From Adenanthera pavonina (taxonomy: Eukaryota > Streptophyta > Magnoliopsida > Fabales > Fabaceae): DNA of 64,000 bases. The translations under genes were made by a program, and so were the position numbers. How positions within the stretch are numbered: position 1 is the stretch's first letter; each line of letters begins with the position of its first letter. Under the pieces are notes generated by a model. That model saw only the letters and a list, made by a program, of their open reading frames with translations, was not told the origin of the DNA and ran no database searches. Shown in pieces: positions 46,770 through 60,700 of the stretch. The stretch spans positions 38,754,501 through 38,818,500 of the forward strand of contig JAIVEN010000008.1 in NCBI GenBank assembly GCA_026686845.1. The letters run 5' to 3'.

Positions 46770-47677
46770 AAGTCTTGATATCTATTAATAAAATATTATA
46801 TTTTAATAACTGCAGTGTAGTTGGAGCAAGTGGAAGGGAATTACCCTCAAGAGTTTAAATCTTATTAATAAAAAAATCATGTTAAAAAAATACTTCTAAT
46901 TAAATCTTATAATACTCAAATATAATTTAATTATATCATATAAAAAAATTATATTTTCACATTAATACTGCTGATGGATGAAAAAAAGGGGGAAATATAT
47001 ATGGAGACTAGTATAGTGAATTAATTATAAAGAAGAACTTTTACTGAAAAAATGTTAAAATTTAGAATACTAAATAGTAAAATTGAGAGAATGAGAGATA
47101 ACAAATCTTATTTTATAAATAATTTATTATCTTGGTCTTAAAATGTAATTTTCCCCAAAAAAATTCAGATTGCTGTTGGGAACTTAAATACTGATTCAAC
47201 AATCCGACCGATTCTCAGTTTTCTATTGCAGTTTGCAGGATTTGCGTTGCGCCACCATATCCTACTTGGTATAAATGATAGAAAATTGTTTTTCCTACGT
47301 AAAAAAGTACTCATTCTATTATTCTTGATTTTTCTTATCATTATTAAACAAAGCTCCAGCATTTTTTTTTGGATCAATACAAAGCTTCAGTACTGAAAGA
47401 TCAAGACATGTCCAGATCTGCTGTTACTTATTTGTTGCTTACTTGAAAAAACTTAAAAAAAATTTTTTTTAATTACAAGGCATGGTCAATATATGTGGGG
47501 ATGTGATTAAAATTAATGGGTCATAGCTGTGGGAAGCGTAGTTCTTTTAAAGAAGTATTTATTTCCATCTAATCAAATATCCGTAGTCTTCAAAGCTACC
47601 TTCCTACATGCATCTTCTTTAAAACCAAGTGGCTGCTGTTTTGCTGTGACGGTTCTATATCACCCCAGCCTCTGAAA
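46770..47677 (+). promoter_or_regulatory. Upstream region and leader of gene A2
   Basis: Matches 7010-7895 but keeps about 33 bp (47173-47205) that A1 lost. It has the conserved leader directly before the start codon at 47678. Confidence 0.45.
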
Positions 47678-50600
47678 ATGGACTCATGTGCCTCCTCACT
47701 AGGTATACTTTACTATACTTATCATCATTCATCGCATCCCTTTTTCCCATATTTCTCCTTACTCTCCATCTCATTTTGTGTTTAAACTCTGAATTCCAAT
47801 CTTTCCAAGTTGAAGATACTAAGAAGTTGGTAAAGTTAAACGCAAAATACTGATACCATATATCAAGAAGATCAGTGAACTTATGATATTCGATTGTGCT
47901 TTCTGTTTAACTTCATCATTCTCAACTTGGATCCGAATCAATGGAGACCTTAACTTTGTTTTCTGGGTTATTTTTCTCTCTAGGATGCTAGTTTCTTTAG
48001 GGTTCTAGGATAGATCTTCTACCGAGATTCAGCTAAAAGATTAGAAGAGTTTTCAACTTTAACTTATTCAATGGATTACTATATTGCATTCAATCCAATG
48101 GGCCCCTTGGTCTTGTCTGAGTTTTATCATTCCCAAAAAGATTCGTACTTTCCCATGAACATGCAAAAGATTCAATCTTTAAAAGACGATTTTTTTTTTA
48201 GAAAAATAACTTCTGCATTACGTGAAATTCTTGATTTCTTGCTTCACACGTATATTTATTGGTTTCACATAGACAAAAGCCTGCAGACAGTTAATTCATG
48301 ATCAGAAGATAATATTTTTTTTTTCCTAAAAATCTTTGAATTGGTTGTTTATTCATGATTAGTTTGGCAAGTGCATTAGGTTTGATCTGTCCATATAATT
48401 AAAGCTCACATGCAAATCAGAGTTGAACAGTGTGCATGCAAATAAGATTTTATTCATTAATCCTTTTTGTTTTTTTTTCTAACTGCCGTAATAGCATTTA
48501 TAGACCGGAATTTATTTTCACCGTGTGAGAATTTCTTCAGTTGTGTTGATTGGTTCTTGCTTCTTGTGGCACTATAAAGTTAACCAAGGACATCCTCTTG
48601 TTTGGAAGGTGTTTGTTATAATGATTTGCCAATGATTAGCTTCTTCTTGTGAAACTTTCTGCTGTCACTCTAATCTGTTTTCTTTTTCTGATATTTTGCT
48701 CATGTAAATCTTAAAGTTCAAATATTTTATAAGGTAATTGAAGTTGTTGTCGACCAAAAAGCAATTAAATTTTATATAAAGCAAGAAGGCAAGTGTACTT
48801 TGTGTCTGTTCTCTGCAACTTTCGCAACAAGAACGAACAGAAACACAATGAGTATAGATTGTTTTAGTTTTACCCCATATGCAGGGGGCATCTCAGAGAT
48901 TTGCTTCAGAGATTTTAACCTTACCTCAATTTGCAAACAAAGGATAGCAATAGACCTTGTGAATCTGCCGTTCCTGTCAGTTTTCTATTTATCGTTGCTC
49001 ATCACTTGGGTGAGAAAGATTCCTGCAAGTAATAGTTTTGGAAAGAGATGGGTTTCCACAACAGCCTCAGTGTGTTGTGCTCTTCTTGGCATAGCTTATT
49101 TTAGTATGGGTTTGCGTGATTCCATTGCCAAAACCAGTGACTTCAATAGGCTGAACTAGTTGGTTTACATCATCAGAGGACTAGTTTGGATTTCATTAAT
49201 AGTTTCCTTGCTTGTTCAGAAACCAAAATGGATGAAAGTTTTGAACTCTATTTGGTGGGTTTCTTTATTTACTTTGGTTTCTGCTCTTAATATAGACAGT
49301 CTGTTCAAAGGGCAAGAACTTCAAATTTTCTATGTGGTACAATGGCCTGTACACCTTCTACTTGTCTTATGTAGCTCCCAAAACCTCGGTTACTGTGTCT
49401 CACAATGCATCCCACAAGAAACCAATTTAACAGAGCCTTTTTTGGGTCCAAGGGAAGAAAATGATAGAACAGAACTAGACCGTGCTGCATTTTTTAGCAA
49501 ACTGAGTTTCTCTTGGATTAATCCTTTACTCAATTTGGGTTTCTCAAAGCCTCTAACTCTTGAAGACATCCCTGCTCTTGCTTCTGAAGACGAATCTCAC
49601 ATAGCTTACAAAAAATTTGCTCATGCATGGGAGATTTTGAGGGAGGGGAACTACAACAGTACCAAAAACTTGGCGCTCTGGTCCATTGCCAGAATTTACT
49701 TTGAAGAGAACTTCCTGATAGCAATTTATGCATTTCTCAGAACAATTTCTCTGGTACTTTCTCCTTTACTACTCTATGCTTTTGTAAAATACACAAATCA
49801 CCCTAAGAAAGGCATAAACGAAGGCCTTTGTTTGGTGGGGTATCTTATTGTCACCAAGCTGGTTGAGTCTTTCTCCCAAAGGCATTGGTTCTTTAATGCA
49901 AGCAGATCAGGATTGAAGATGAGATCGGCTCTAATGGTTGCTGTCTATAAAAAGCTACTGAAGCTTTCAAGTTTAGCTAAGAGAATGCACTCAACTGGGG
50001 AGATCGTGAACTACATTGGTCAGTTGATGCTTATAGAATGGGTGATTTTCCATGGTGGTTTCATGTGACATGGACAAGCTCATTGCAACTTCTTCTTGGT
50101 ATTGGGGTTCTTTTTGGTGTTGTGGGTATCGGTGCACTTCCTGGCTTAGTCCCTCTTCTTATATGTGGCCTTCTCAATGTACCATTTGCAAAAATCCTAC
50201 AAAAGTGTCAAAAAACATGTATGGTTGCACAAGATGAACGTTTGAGATCAACTTCAGAAATTCTTATTAGTATGAAAATCATGAAGTTACAATATTGGGA
50301 GGATAAATTCAAGAGCTTAGTTGAATACCTTCACAGTAAAGAGGTCAATTGTTTGACTGATGCACAGATCATGAAAGTTCATGGGACATTTATGTATTGG
50401 ATGTCTCCTACCATCATTTCATCGGTTATTTTCATCAGAGTTGCCATTTTTTGAAGTGCCCCATTGAATGCTGAGACAATCTTCACAGTTCTTGCAACCC
50501 TGAGGATTATAGGAGAACCTGTTAGAGTGATCCCAGAGGCTCTTTCCATTATGATCCAAGTTAAGGTCTCCTTTGACCGTCTGAACTTCTTTTTGCTTGA

Positions 50601-53600
50601 GGATGAGACAGAAAATGATAATATTAGTAGAAATGCATATACAAGTTCAGTTAACAGCATCGAGATTCAAGCAGGTAACTTCACTTGGGATCAAGCATTA
50701 TCATCTCCAACTTTAAGAGATGTGAATGTACAAATCAAACAGGGTCAGAAAATTGCAGTTTGTGGGCCAGTTGGAGCTGGGAAATCATCTCTCTTATATG
50801 CAATACTTGGAGAGATACCGGAAACTTCAGGAACTGTAAGTTTTTAGCTGAGAAAGTTTACCTTATTATTATGTCAAACTGGTTTCAATGATCTCATGAT
50901 TTCTTCTTTTCATGGTGACGAAAAACAGGTCAATGTAGGGGGAACTCTTGCTTACGTTTCTCAAACTTCCTGGATCCAAAGTGGGACTATACGTGATAAT
51001 ATACTCTATAGGTAGCCAATGGACAAGATTAGATATGAGAATGCCATTAATGTTTGTGCCTTCGATAAGGATATTAATAGCTTTATCCATGGAGATCTTA
51101 CAGAAATAGGTCAACAAGGGGTTAACATGAGTGGAGGACAAAGGCAAAGGATTCAACTTGCTCGTGCTGTCTATAATGATGCTGATATCTATCTTCTTGA
51201 TGACCCTTTTAGTGCAGTTGATGCACATACTGCTGCTATTTTGTTCCACGTAAAAAGAAACACTTTTAGAATATTTGCATGCTGGAATTGAAAAGCATTA
51301 ATCTCAGTACGTTCTATTTATCTAATTCAAGTTATGTGATTGCAGGATTGTGTCATGACAGCTCTAAAAGATAAAACAGTCATTCTAGTCACTCATCAAG
51401 TCGAATTTCTCTCAGAGGTTGATACAATTCTAGTAAGTTATCTCATTGCAAATCTACACTTTCGTTTAGGGCTTTGAGTAAAACTCGTATATATAAACAG
51501 TTTATGAAACTTCAGGTAATGGAGGGGGGGAAAGTTACTCAATCAGGTGGCTATGAGGATCTGTTGACAATTGGGACAGCCTTTGAACAACTAGTGAATG
51601 CTCATAAAGATGCATTAATTGAGGTGGATCAAAATAATGAAAACCAAATGGATCCTGAAATAGTAGAAATAGATCAGCCAGAGGAGGCACATGGATTTTA
51701 TCTTGGGAGAGATAAGATTGAGGCTGAAATTTGTGCAAAGGGTCAACTTACCCAAGAAGAAGAAAAGGAGAATGGTGATGTTGGCTGGCAGCCATACTGG
51801 GACTATAGCTCTATGTCAAGAGGGTCATTGCTACTATCTTTGAAGTTATTAGCAGCATTTGCTTTTGTTGCTTTGCAGGTTGCCGCAGCATTTTGGCTGG
51901 CTCTAGCCATTGAAATCCCAAAAGTAACTAGTCCCATTTTGGTTGGAGTTTACACAATTATTTCATTTCTTAGTGTTGTCTGTGTATATCTAAGAGATTT
52001 TTGTGCTGCATATCTTGGGTTAAAAGCTTCTAAGGCCTTCTTTTCTGATTTCACCAACGCTATCTTCAATGCTCCAATGTTGTTCATTGACTCAACCCCA
52101 GTGGGGCGAATATTAACTCGAGTAAGATTTCTTCCATTCCAACCAGAATAATGTCTAATCTATATCATTACTCTGTTTTTCAATGGTTGTAAATCTACTA
52201 ATTCATTTATGAAACTAAAATCAGTCTTTTTGGTGTAGGCTTCATCAGATTTCAGTATCCTAGATTTCGATATACCTTTCTCCATGAACTTTTCAGTATC
52301 CACAGTAATTGAACTTCTAGCAATCATTGGGATAATGGCTTCTGTCACATGGCAAGTCCTTATTGTTGTTGTTCCTGCCATAGTGGCTTCACATTATATT
52401 CAGCTTTGTCTTGTTTCTTTCTATTTCTCATTCTCTAGTCTTGTTCTAATTCCGGACCTTTTAACGTGGTTTTCTTTTGTGTGGCCTCAAGGGTTATTAT
52501 CAATCTTCTACACGGGAACTAACAAGAATTAATGGAACCACAAAAGCTCCAATCATGAGTTTTACATCTGAGACATCACTTGGAGTAGTAACAATAAGAG
52601 CTTTCAATATGGGGGATAGATTTTTCCAAGACTGCCTAAAGCTTGTGGACACAGATGCAACACTCTTCTTTCATTCTAATGCTTCCATGGAATGGTTGGT
52701 TTTAAGGATAGAAGCACTTCAGAATTTGACACTCTTCACTTCTGCTCTTTTGCTAGTTTTACTTCCAAAAGGAGTCTTGGTTCATGGTATATTCGCATCA
52801 CAAATTAGATTATAATACATTATACATCCAACTAAAAATGTCCATTATTGTTCACATGCAAATAATTCATGCCACACCTTATGTATCTGCAGGCCTTGTG
52901 GGACTTTCTCTTTCATATGCTATGGCACTTACAGCAGCCCGAATTTTTTTGACAAGATGGTTTTGCCACTTATCAAATTATATTATCTCTGTTGAAAGAA
53001 TCAAGCAATTTATACATATACCCGCAGAGCCTCCTTCCATTGTTGAGAACAATAGACCTCCATCTTCTTGGCCTTCCAAGGGTAGGATAGATCTTCAAGA
53101 CCTAAAGGTAACAAAAAGTATTACATGCATACCTCTTGATCTTAGTCACTCTATTCTCACTATTTTAAATATATGACTTCAGATCAGATATAGTCCAGAT
53201 GCTCCATTAGTATTGAAGGGGATCACTTGCACTTTTGAAGAAGGGAATAGAGTGGGAGTTGTAGGAAGGACTGGAAGTGGAAAAACCACACTTATAAGTG
53301 CCTTGTTCCTTTTAGTTGAGCCTGCAAGTGGAAATATTCTTATAGATGGCTTGAACATATGCTCAATAGGGCTCAAAGACTTAAGAATGAAGTTAAGCAT
53401 CATTCCACAAGAACCAACTCTTTTCAGAGGCAGTATTAGAACCAACTTGGATCCTCTTGGCCTGTACACTGACGATGAAATATGGAAGGTGAATAATTTA
53501 GCTCCACCATTGGATAATAAATTACTCTACCTTGACCATATCAAAGAACACAAGTTTGATTGGTTTTGCTTTTTAATAGGCTTTGGAGAAATGTCAGCTA

Positions 53601-54355
53601 AAGACAACAGTTAGCAGCCTACCTAAATTGCTGGATTCTTCCAGTGAGTCAAATACAATAACTTGAGGTTATGTTTGGACTATATATAGTAGAAAGGAAG
53701 GGAAAGTTTCATTCAAACTTTTTCTTTGTTTGAAGGTTATCAAGATAATGAAGAATTTTTAACTGTCCATGCAATGTCTTCCAAAAACTTTATGGCAATG
53801 TTGTTCATGGTTATGTACTAATTTTGAAATATTCCTTAATGTCGTAAATTTTTTTATTCAAGAAAATAAATCCTCTTTTGAATAATTTAACAGTGAGTGA
53901 CGAAGGTGAAAATTGGAGCGTAGGACAGCGCCAACTCTTTTGTCTTGGAAGAGTTCTTCTCAAAAGGAACAGAATTCTTGTACTGGATGAAGCTACTGCT
54001 TCCATCGACTGTACCACAGATGCCATTCTTCAACAAGTTATAAGGCAAGAATTTGCAAAATGCACAGTTATAACCGTTGCTCATAGAGTTCCAACTGTAA
54101 TAGATAGTGACATGGTCATGGTCCTCTCTTATGGTAAGCTGGCTTTTTCCCTCCGGCTCTTAATATGCTCCTCTTCTGTCCACACTAACTCAATATGATT
54201 GGACCCATTTTTTGGTGAATTTAGGGGAACTGGTTGAGTATGATGAGCCTTCAAAGCTTATGAAGACAAACTCTTCATTTTCTAAGCTGGTGGCTGAATA
54301 TTGGTCCTCCCGCAAGAGAAATTCCTCCCAAAGTGTAAGCATGCATCAAAATTAG
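47678..54355 (+). pseudogene. ABCC8-like full-size ABC transporter pseudogene A2
   Basis: Exons by comparison with A1: 47678-47702, 48885-50835, 50929-51249, 51346-51432, 51516-52121, 52239-52403, 52492-52786, 52893-53107, 53183-53488, 53580-53643, 53894-54133, 54225-54355. The start gives MDSCASSLG without the 12-bp repeat of A1. Lesions: TAG 49157-49159 (a Trp codon in A1), a 2-base insertion at 50019-50020 that shifts frame, TGA 50452-50454 (shared with A1), TAG 51013-51015 after a TAT in NBD1, and loss of the intron 6 donor (GT to CT at 52404-52405). The codon that is TGA at the end of A1 exon 5 is still CGA here, and exons 5-12 are open. NBD motifs (Walker A GPVGAGKSS, MSGGQ, GRTGSGKTT, LVLDEATAS, VAHR) remain. 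Full length without the lesions would be about 1467 residues. Confidence 0.88.
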
Positions 54356-55395
54356 CATTATGTTTTGGTCCAAAAATGCTTCTAGGAGAACAAATTTTTT
54401 TTGCAAATTATTTTCCTATTGTTACAGCGGACACACTATTGTGCTGTAATTGCAAATTTATGTACAACTAGCATAGCTCCAGTGCATTTTACAAGAATCG
54501 TCAAACTTGAGCTTAGAAATTGAGCCAAGCATTATAGGGAGGATGCAAACTTTTCAAAAGAATATAAGAAATTGGAATAAATAGTAAATTAATAGTGATA
54601 CTTTGTACTCTACTTTTGTATGTACATTGATTTTTTTAGTAGTTTTAATTATTTTTTGTTTTAAAATAAATAAAACACATAAAAATACTCAACCATTTGT
54701 AGGATGGAAATTCCTTCAGTCTCTCTCCCATCCCATCAAAATTTGGAAAGAATGAAAAATACTGTGTAGAATGGAAAATCAAAGAATATGAAAGACTTAA
54801 TCATAAGGGAGGATATATACTTGGTGGGAACATAAGTGCATCTACTTGAAACACCATGTGACGAAATTCTAAATTTGTATAAAAAGCCAAAGAAGACGAG
54901 ATAAGTTAAGAAAAAGGATAAGGCATGAACGGTGGAGGAAAAAACATTGGCAAAACACAATCTGAGTGACATTCTCTCTGTCTTTTCTTCTGTCTTTGTC
55001 TTTCCTTCTATTTAGAACTTGAATGTGATTATTTATAATATCATCTGAATGTGGAAAGTAATGGATTTGACGATGATATTGAAACAAGCTGCATCACTAT
55101 AAGAGGGGTTATCTGATATGGGTCTCCATCAGATTAAATTAATGTTATTATTTCTAAAAAACGTAGTCTACATAAGGTTGTGCCCAAAATTGATGGATCA
55201 TACAGGTATGGTCCACGTCAAGTTGTGACTAGAATTGATGGATCATGGGGGGAAGTACATAACATATACAAAACAAGTATTGTTTCCACCTCATTAAATA
55301 TTCATGTTCTCTTCCAAGCTAGCTGGCTTCATCCTCTTCAAAACCCAGTCGCTGTTTTTGCTTTGAAGGTGTCAGATCAACCCCAAGCTCTGAAA
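54356..55395. other. A2-B2 spacer with the B2 leader
   Basis: No gene seen. Nearly identical to 14597-15637. Confidence 0.55.
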
Positions 55396-56508
55396 ATGGA
55401 CTCCTTTGCCTGCTCACTAGCTATAGTACTACACTTATCATGCATTCTTTTTTTTTTTTTGTTTCCATTTCTCCTTGCTCTCGGTCTGTTTTAATATGCA
55501 AACTCTTAACTCGAATCTTCTTCTAAAGTCGAAGATAATGAATTGAATGAAAACTATATACTTATTTCATACATATGCTCAACATTTTGTGTATACAAGA
55601 TAAAGTTATATTGAACGTATTGTATCAGTACTTTGTGTTCACCATGTTCATATATCCTCAACTTCAGAATATTGGAATTAAGAAACACTAATATTTTGAC
55701 CTTGTTTCTGTGTGCCAGTTCCTTCCTTCCTTCTTTCTTTTCTGGTTTATGTCTCCAGCTCTTTCAATCTATGATGCTAGTTTCCTTAAGAGTTATAGAA
55801 TAGATCTTCTCCTGAGATTCCGTGAAAAAGAAAGATTTGGGAGTTTTCAACTTTCAAAATTACTTTCAAGGTCCAACGTTGTTGGTTTCAATGCTTTCAA
55901 TCTCTCTTTTCAGCTGTAAGTTATGAACTTTTCTTTAAATTAGAGAAGATTTAGAAATTCTGGGTTTGTATGGGCTACATTTCACTCATATTGATTATTC
56001 AATGGAAAGCTTCCTTTCTCACCCTTCCTCCTACGTGCGTGCATTTCTTATTTGTTTATGGGTTGGACCCCTCAACCTTGCCATACATCTTGGAAGTTTT
56101 ATGCTAACTCCATTTTGAAATGATTGTTGTGTTATGCATATAGATTAAAAAAAATATTAAATAGTGGACATGGTAACAAAGTTCAATAATATCTATTTTG
56201 TTGTATTAAATTTCACTTGGCTCTACTTACCATCATTTTCATTAATTAAAGAAAATATGGTGTAAAAATAATTAATGCTTCGTTAAAATTTTAAAACAGA
56301 AATAATTTTTTTAAAATTAAAATTCTAGATTGATAATTATTTTTAAATTGAGGAAGTGCTTTATAAAAATATACCATTTGATGAATGTGTAAAATATTTA
56401 AAATGTAGTATTTAAAAGATTTTTTTTAAAAGAAAAAATCTGCATCAGACAAACCTCTTGAACAAGAGATGATATTTTTTCTATGAAAATCTTCAAACAA
56501 AAAATATT

Positions 56509-57409
56509 GGGGCAATAAAAGTTAGAGACCAAAATGACAAGTTAATTACAATTTTAGTCTAAAATATTTCAAAATTCTAATAATATTCTTAAAGTCGTTA
56601 AGTGATTAAAAATAAGATTGAAGTTACTAAAATTTTGGAAAATCAATATGAAAATTTTCACAAGTCAGTGTCAAATTTGAGAAGATCATTGTAAAATTCC
56701 TGGAAGAGAGAAGTGAAATTTTAGTTCATTTTCATTGTTCCATGTAAAATCCTTGAAGATTATTGTGAAAATGTTTAAAAATCAGTGTTAAACTTAGAAA
56801 GATCATTGTAAAATTTCTGTAAGTGACAAGTAAAATTCTTTAGTTTAATTTTGTTTTTCCTAATAAGACCTTGGATGATTGGTGTAAAAATTTTAACTAA
56901 TTTTTCAGGATTCTATATAAAAAAAATGAAAATGAACTAAAAAATTTTACGTTTAGGAATTTTATACTAATTTTCCCAAGTATGACACTAAATTATAAAA
57001 ATTTTAATGGCAAAATTGGGTTTTGATACCAAAAAATTAAAATATTTGGCTTTTTTTATTAAATTTAGAAAAAATTCAATTCTCACAGAAAATTATCAAT
57101 TCTCACTTGGCAATGTTTAATTCTCACTTGATAACAAAAAAATCGATTTTTAATTGAAAATTTCCAATTCTTACTTAGAAAGATTCAATTCTAACCTTAA
57201 AATAAGATAAACTTTGGTTCTATTTTCCAAATATTTTACTATTTTGGTATTTTTTTTCCCCCAATTTTAATCTACTCTTCCAAAATTTTATTAACTTCAA
57301 TTTCATTTTTTATCACTTAAGGAGCTTAGATCTATTATTAAAACTTTGGAATGTTTTGGCCTAAGATTACAATTAATTTGTCATTTTAGTCTCTAACAAT
57401 TATTCCTCC
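56509..57409. mobile_element. Mutator-like TIR element (copy 2)
   Basis: Same insertion as 16751-17633, with the same flanking aaaaatatt (right copy 57410-57418). 901 bp, with a 20-odd-base insertion at about 56800. Divergence from copy 1 begins inside its left inverted repeat. Confidence 0.8.
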
Positions 57410-57779
57410 AAAAATATTTGAAGCGATTTTTTGTTTTGTTGAAAATTTGAAGCGAATTTTGTTATTGTTTAATGGATCGAACCGGGGAATTGTTAGTGAT
57501 CAACTTTACGTCCCTGGATTGCTCCAATCACGGCTTCAATTTCTTAATTTATGGGCTTTTTGGGTGATTTGGTGTCGGCTGTTAGAGTATGTAATATAAA
57601 TGAATATATGGGCCGAGAAGAAGCCCAGGCCTACATACTTGAAAGTCTAGAGTCCATAATCAAAACTGAAGTGGGTTACAGAGTCCTGGGTTGAGAAGTC
57701 GATATTGTATAAGTGAAAAAGTGATGTACTCTTTGTACACCAAAAAGAACTGAATGACAGCGATCCAAAATAATCATTT

Positions 57780-57797
57780 CGAGCTCAAGCTCAAGCT
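57780..57797 (+). repeat. Hexamer microsatellite, short allele
   Basis: About two to three TCAAGC-type units, against six at 18003-18040. Confidence 0.8.
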
Positions 57798-60700
57798 CCA
57801 TGTTTTTATTTCTATAGTATTTTTTCACATATTTCAATAGGATTTAAATGTTACAAAGAGAAATATAAGTTCGAATGTATCACTAGAAAAAATATTTCTT
57901 CTATGTATGGATTGGTTCTTGTTTCTTGTTACACGATGAAGTTATCAATGACATCCTCTTGTTTGAACGGTGTTTGTTATAATGATTAACCTATGTTTAG
58001 TTTCTTGTTGTATAACTTTCAGCTGTCACTCAAATAAGGTTTCTTTTTCTGATATTTTGCTAGCGTAAATCTTAAATTTCAAATATTTTGGAGGGTAATT
58101 GAAGTTGTTGGTGACCAGAAAAGCAATTAGTAAATTTTATCAACAACATATAAAACAAGAATGCAAGTGTTATTTGTGACTGTTCTCTGTGACTTTCTCT
58201 TCTTTCTTGGCAACTGAACGAATAGAAACACAATGACCATTGCTTGTTTCACTTTGACTGCATATGCAGGGGGCATCTCAGAGATTTCAGCCTTACTTCA
58301 ATTTGCAACCAAAGGATAACAATAGACCTAGTAAATATGCTATTCTTGCCAGTTCTCTATTTATCTTTGCGCATCACTCGGGTAAGAAAGATTCCTGCAA
58401 GTGATAGTTTTGGAAAGAGATGGGTTTCCACAACAGCCTCAGTGTGTTGTGCTCTTATTGGCATAGCTTATTTCAAAATGGGTTTGTGGGATTCCATTGC
58501 CAAAACTAGTGACTTCAATAGGATGAATTGGTTGGTTTACATCATCAGAGGACTAGTTTGGATTTCTTCAACAGTTTCTTTGCTTGCTCAAAAATCCAAA
58601 TGGATAAAAATTTTGAACTCTCTTTGGTGATTTTCTTTATTTACTTTGGTTTCTGCTCTAAATATAGAAATTTTGTTCAAAAGGCAAGAACGTCAAAATT
58701 TTTATGTGGTGCAATGGCCTATACAACTATTACTTGTCTTTTGTGCTTTCCAAAACCTTGGTTACTATATCTCTCATCACATCCCAAAAGAAACCAATTT
58801 ATCTGAACCTCTTTTGGGTTCAAAGGCAGAAAATAATAGAACAAAAGTTGGCCGTGCAACATCTCTTAGCAATCTGAGTTTCTCTTGGATCCATCCTATG
58901 CTCAGTTCGGGTTACTCAAAGCCTCTAGCTCTTGAAGACATCCCTTCTCTTGCTTCTGAAGACGAATCTCATATAGCTTACCGAAAATTTGCTAATGCAT
59001 GGATGTTTTTCAGGGAGGGGAAAAACAACAATACCAAAAACTTGGTCCTTTAGTCCATTGCCAAAATGTACTTAAAAGAGAAATTCCTAATAGCAATTTA
59101 TGCATTTCTCAGGACAATTTCTCTGGTACTTTCTCCTTTAGTACTCTATGCTTTTGTAAACTACACAAGTCACCATGAGAAAGACATGCAAGAAGGCCTT
59201 TACTTGGTGGGGTACCTTATTATCACCAAGTTGGTTGAGTCTTTCTGCCAGAGGCATTGGTTCTTTAATGCAAGGAGATTAGGAATGAAGATGAGTTCGG
59301 CTTTAATGGTTGCTGTCTATAAAAAGCAGCTGAAGCTTTCAAGTTCAACTAAGAGAAGGCACTCAACTGGGGAGATTGTGAACTACATTACAGTTGATGC
59401 CTATAGAATGGGTGATTTTCCATGGTGATTTCATGTGACATGGACAAGCTCATTGCAACTTCTTGGTATTGGGGTTCTTTTTGGTGTTGTGGGTATCAGT
59501 GCACTTCCTGGCTTAGTCCCTCTTCTTATATGTGGCCTTCTCAATGTACCATTTGCAAAAATCCTACAAAAGTGTCAAAAAGCATTTATGGTTGCACAAG
59601 ATGAACGTTTGAGATCAACTTCAGAAATTCTTATTAGTATGAAAATCATGAAGTTACAATCTTGGGAGGATAAATTCAAGAGCTTAGTTGAATACCTTGG
59701 CAGTAAAGAGGTCAATTGTTTGACTGATGCACAGATCATGAAAGCTCATGGGACATTTATGTATTGGATGTCCCCTACCATCATTTCATCAGTTATTTTC
59801 ATTGGAGTTGCCTTTTTTGGAAGTGCCTCATTGAATGCTGAGACAATCTTCATAGTGATCCCTGGGGCTCTTTCCAGCATGATCCAAGTTAAGATCTCCT
59901 TTGACTGTCTCAACGCCTTTTTGCTTGAAGATGAGATAGCAAATGACAATATTAATAGAAATGCATATATAAATTCAGTTAACAGCATCGAGATTCAAGC
60001 AGGCAACTTCACTTGGGATCAAGCATTATCGTTTCCAACTTTAAGAGATGTGAATGTAGAAATCAAATAGGGTTAGAAAATTGATGTATGTGGGCCAGTT
60101 GTAGCTGGGAAATCATCTCTCTTATATGCAATACTTGGAGAGATACCGAAAATTTCAGGGATTGTGAGCTATTAGCCAAGCAAGTTTACCTTATTATCAT
60201 GTCATACTGATTTCAATAATCTCTTGCTTTCTTCTTTTCATGGCAATGAAAAAATAGGTCAATGTAGGTGGGACACTTGCTTACGTTTCTCAAACTTCTT
60301 GGATCCAAAATGGGACTATTCATGATAATATACTCTATGGGAAGCCAATGGACAAGATTAGATATGAGAATGCCATTAATGTTTGTGCCTTCGATAAGGA
60401 CATTAATAGCTTTATCCATGGAGTTCTTACGGAAATAGGTGAACGAGGAGTTAACATGAGTGGAGGACAAAAGCAAAGGATTCAACTTACTCGTGCAGTC
60501 TATAATGATGCAGATGTCTATCTTCTTGATGACCCTTTTAGTGCAGTTGATGCACATATAGCTGCTATTCTATTCCATGTACAAAGAAATATATTTAGAC
60601 TTTTTCTATGTTGGCATTGAAAAACACTGACCTTAATATGTTCTATTTATCTAATTCAAGTAATGTGATTGCAGGATTGTGTCATGACTGCTTTAAGAGA

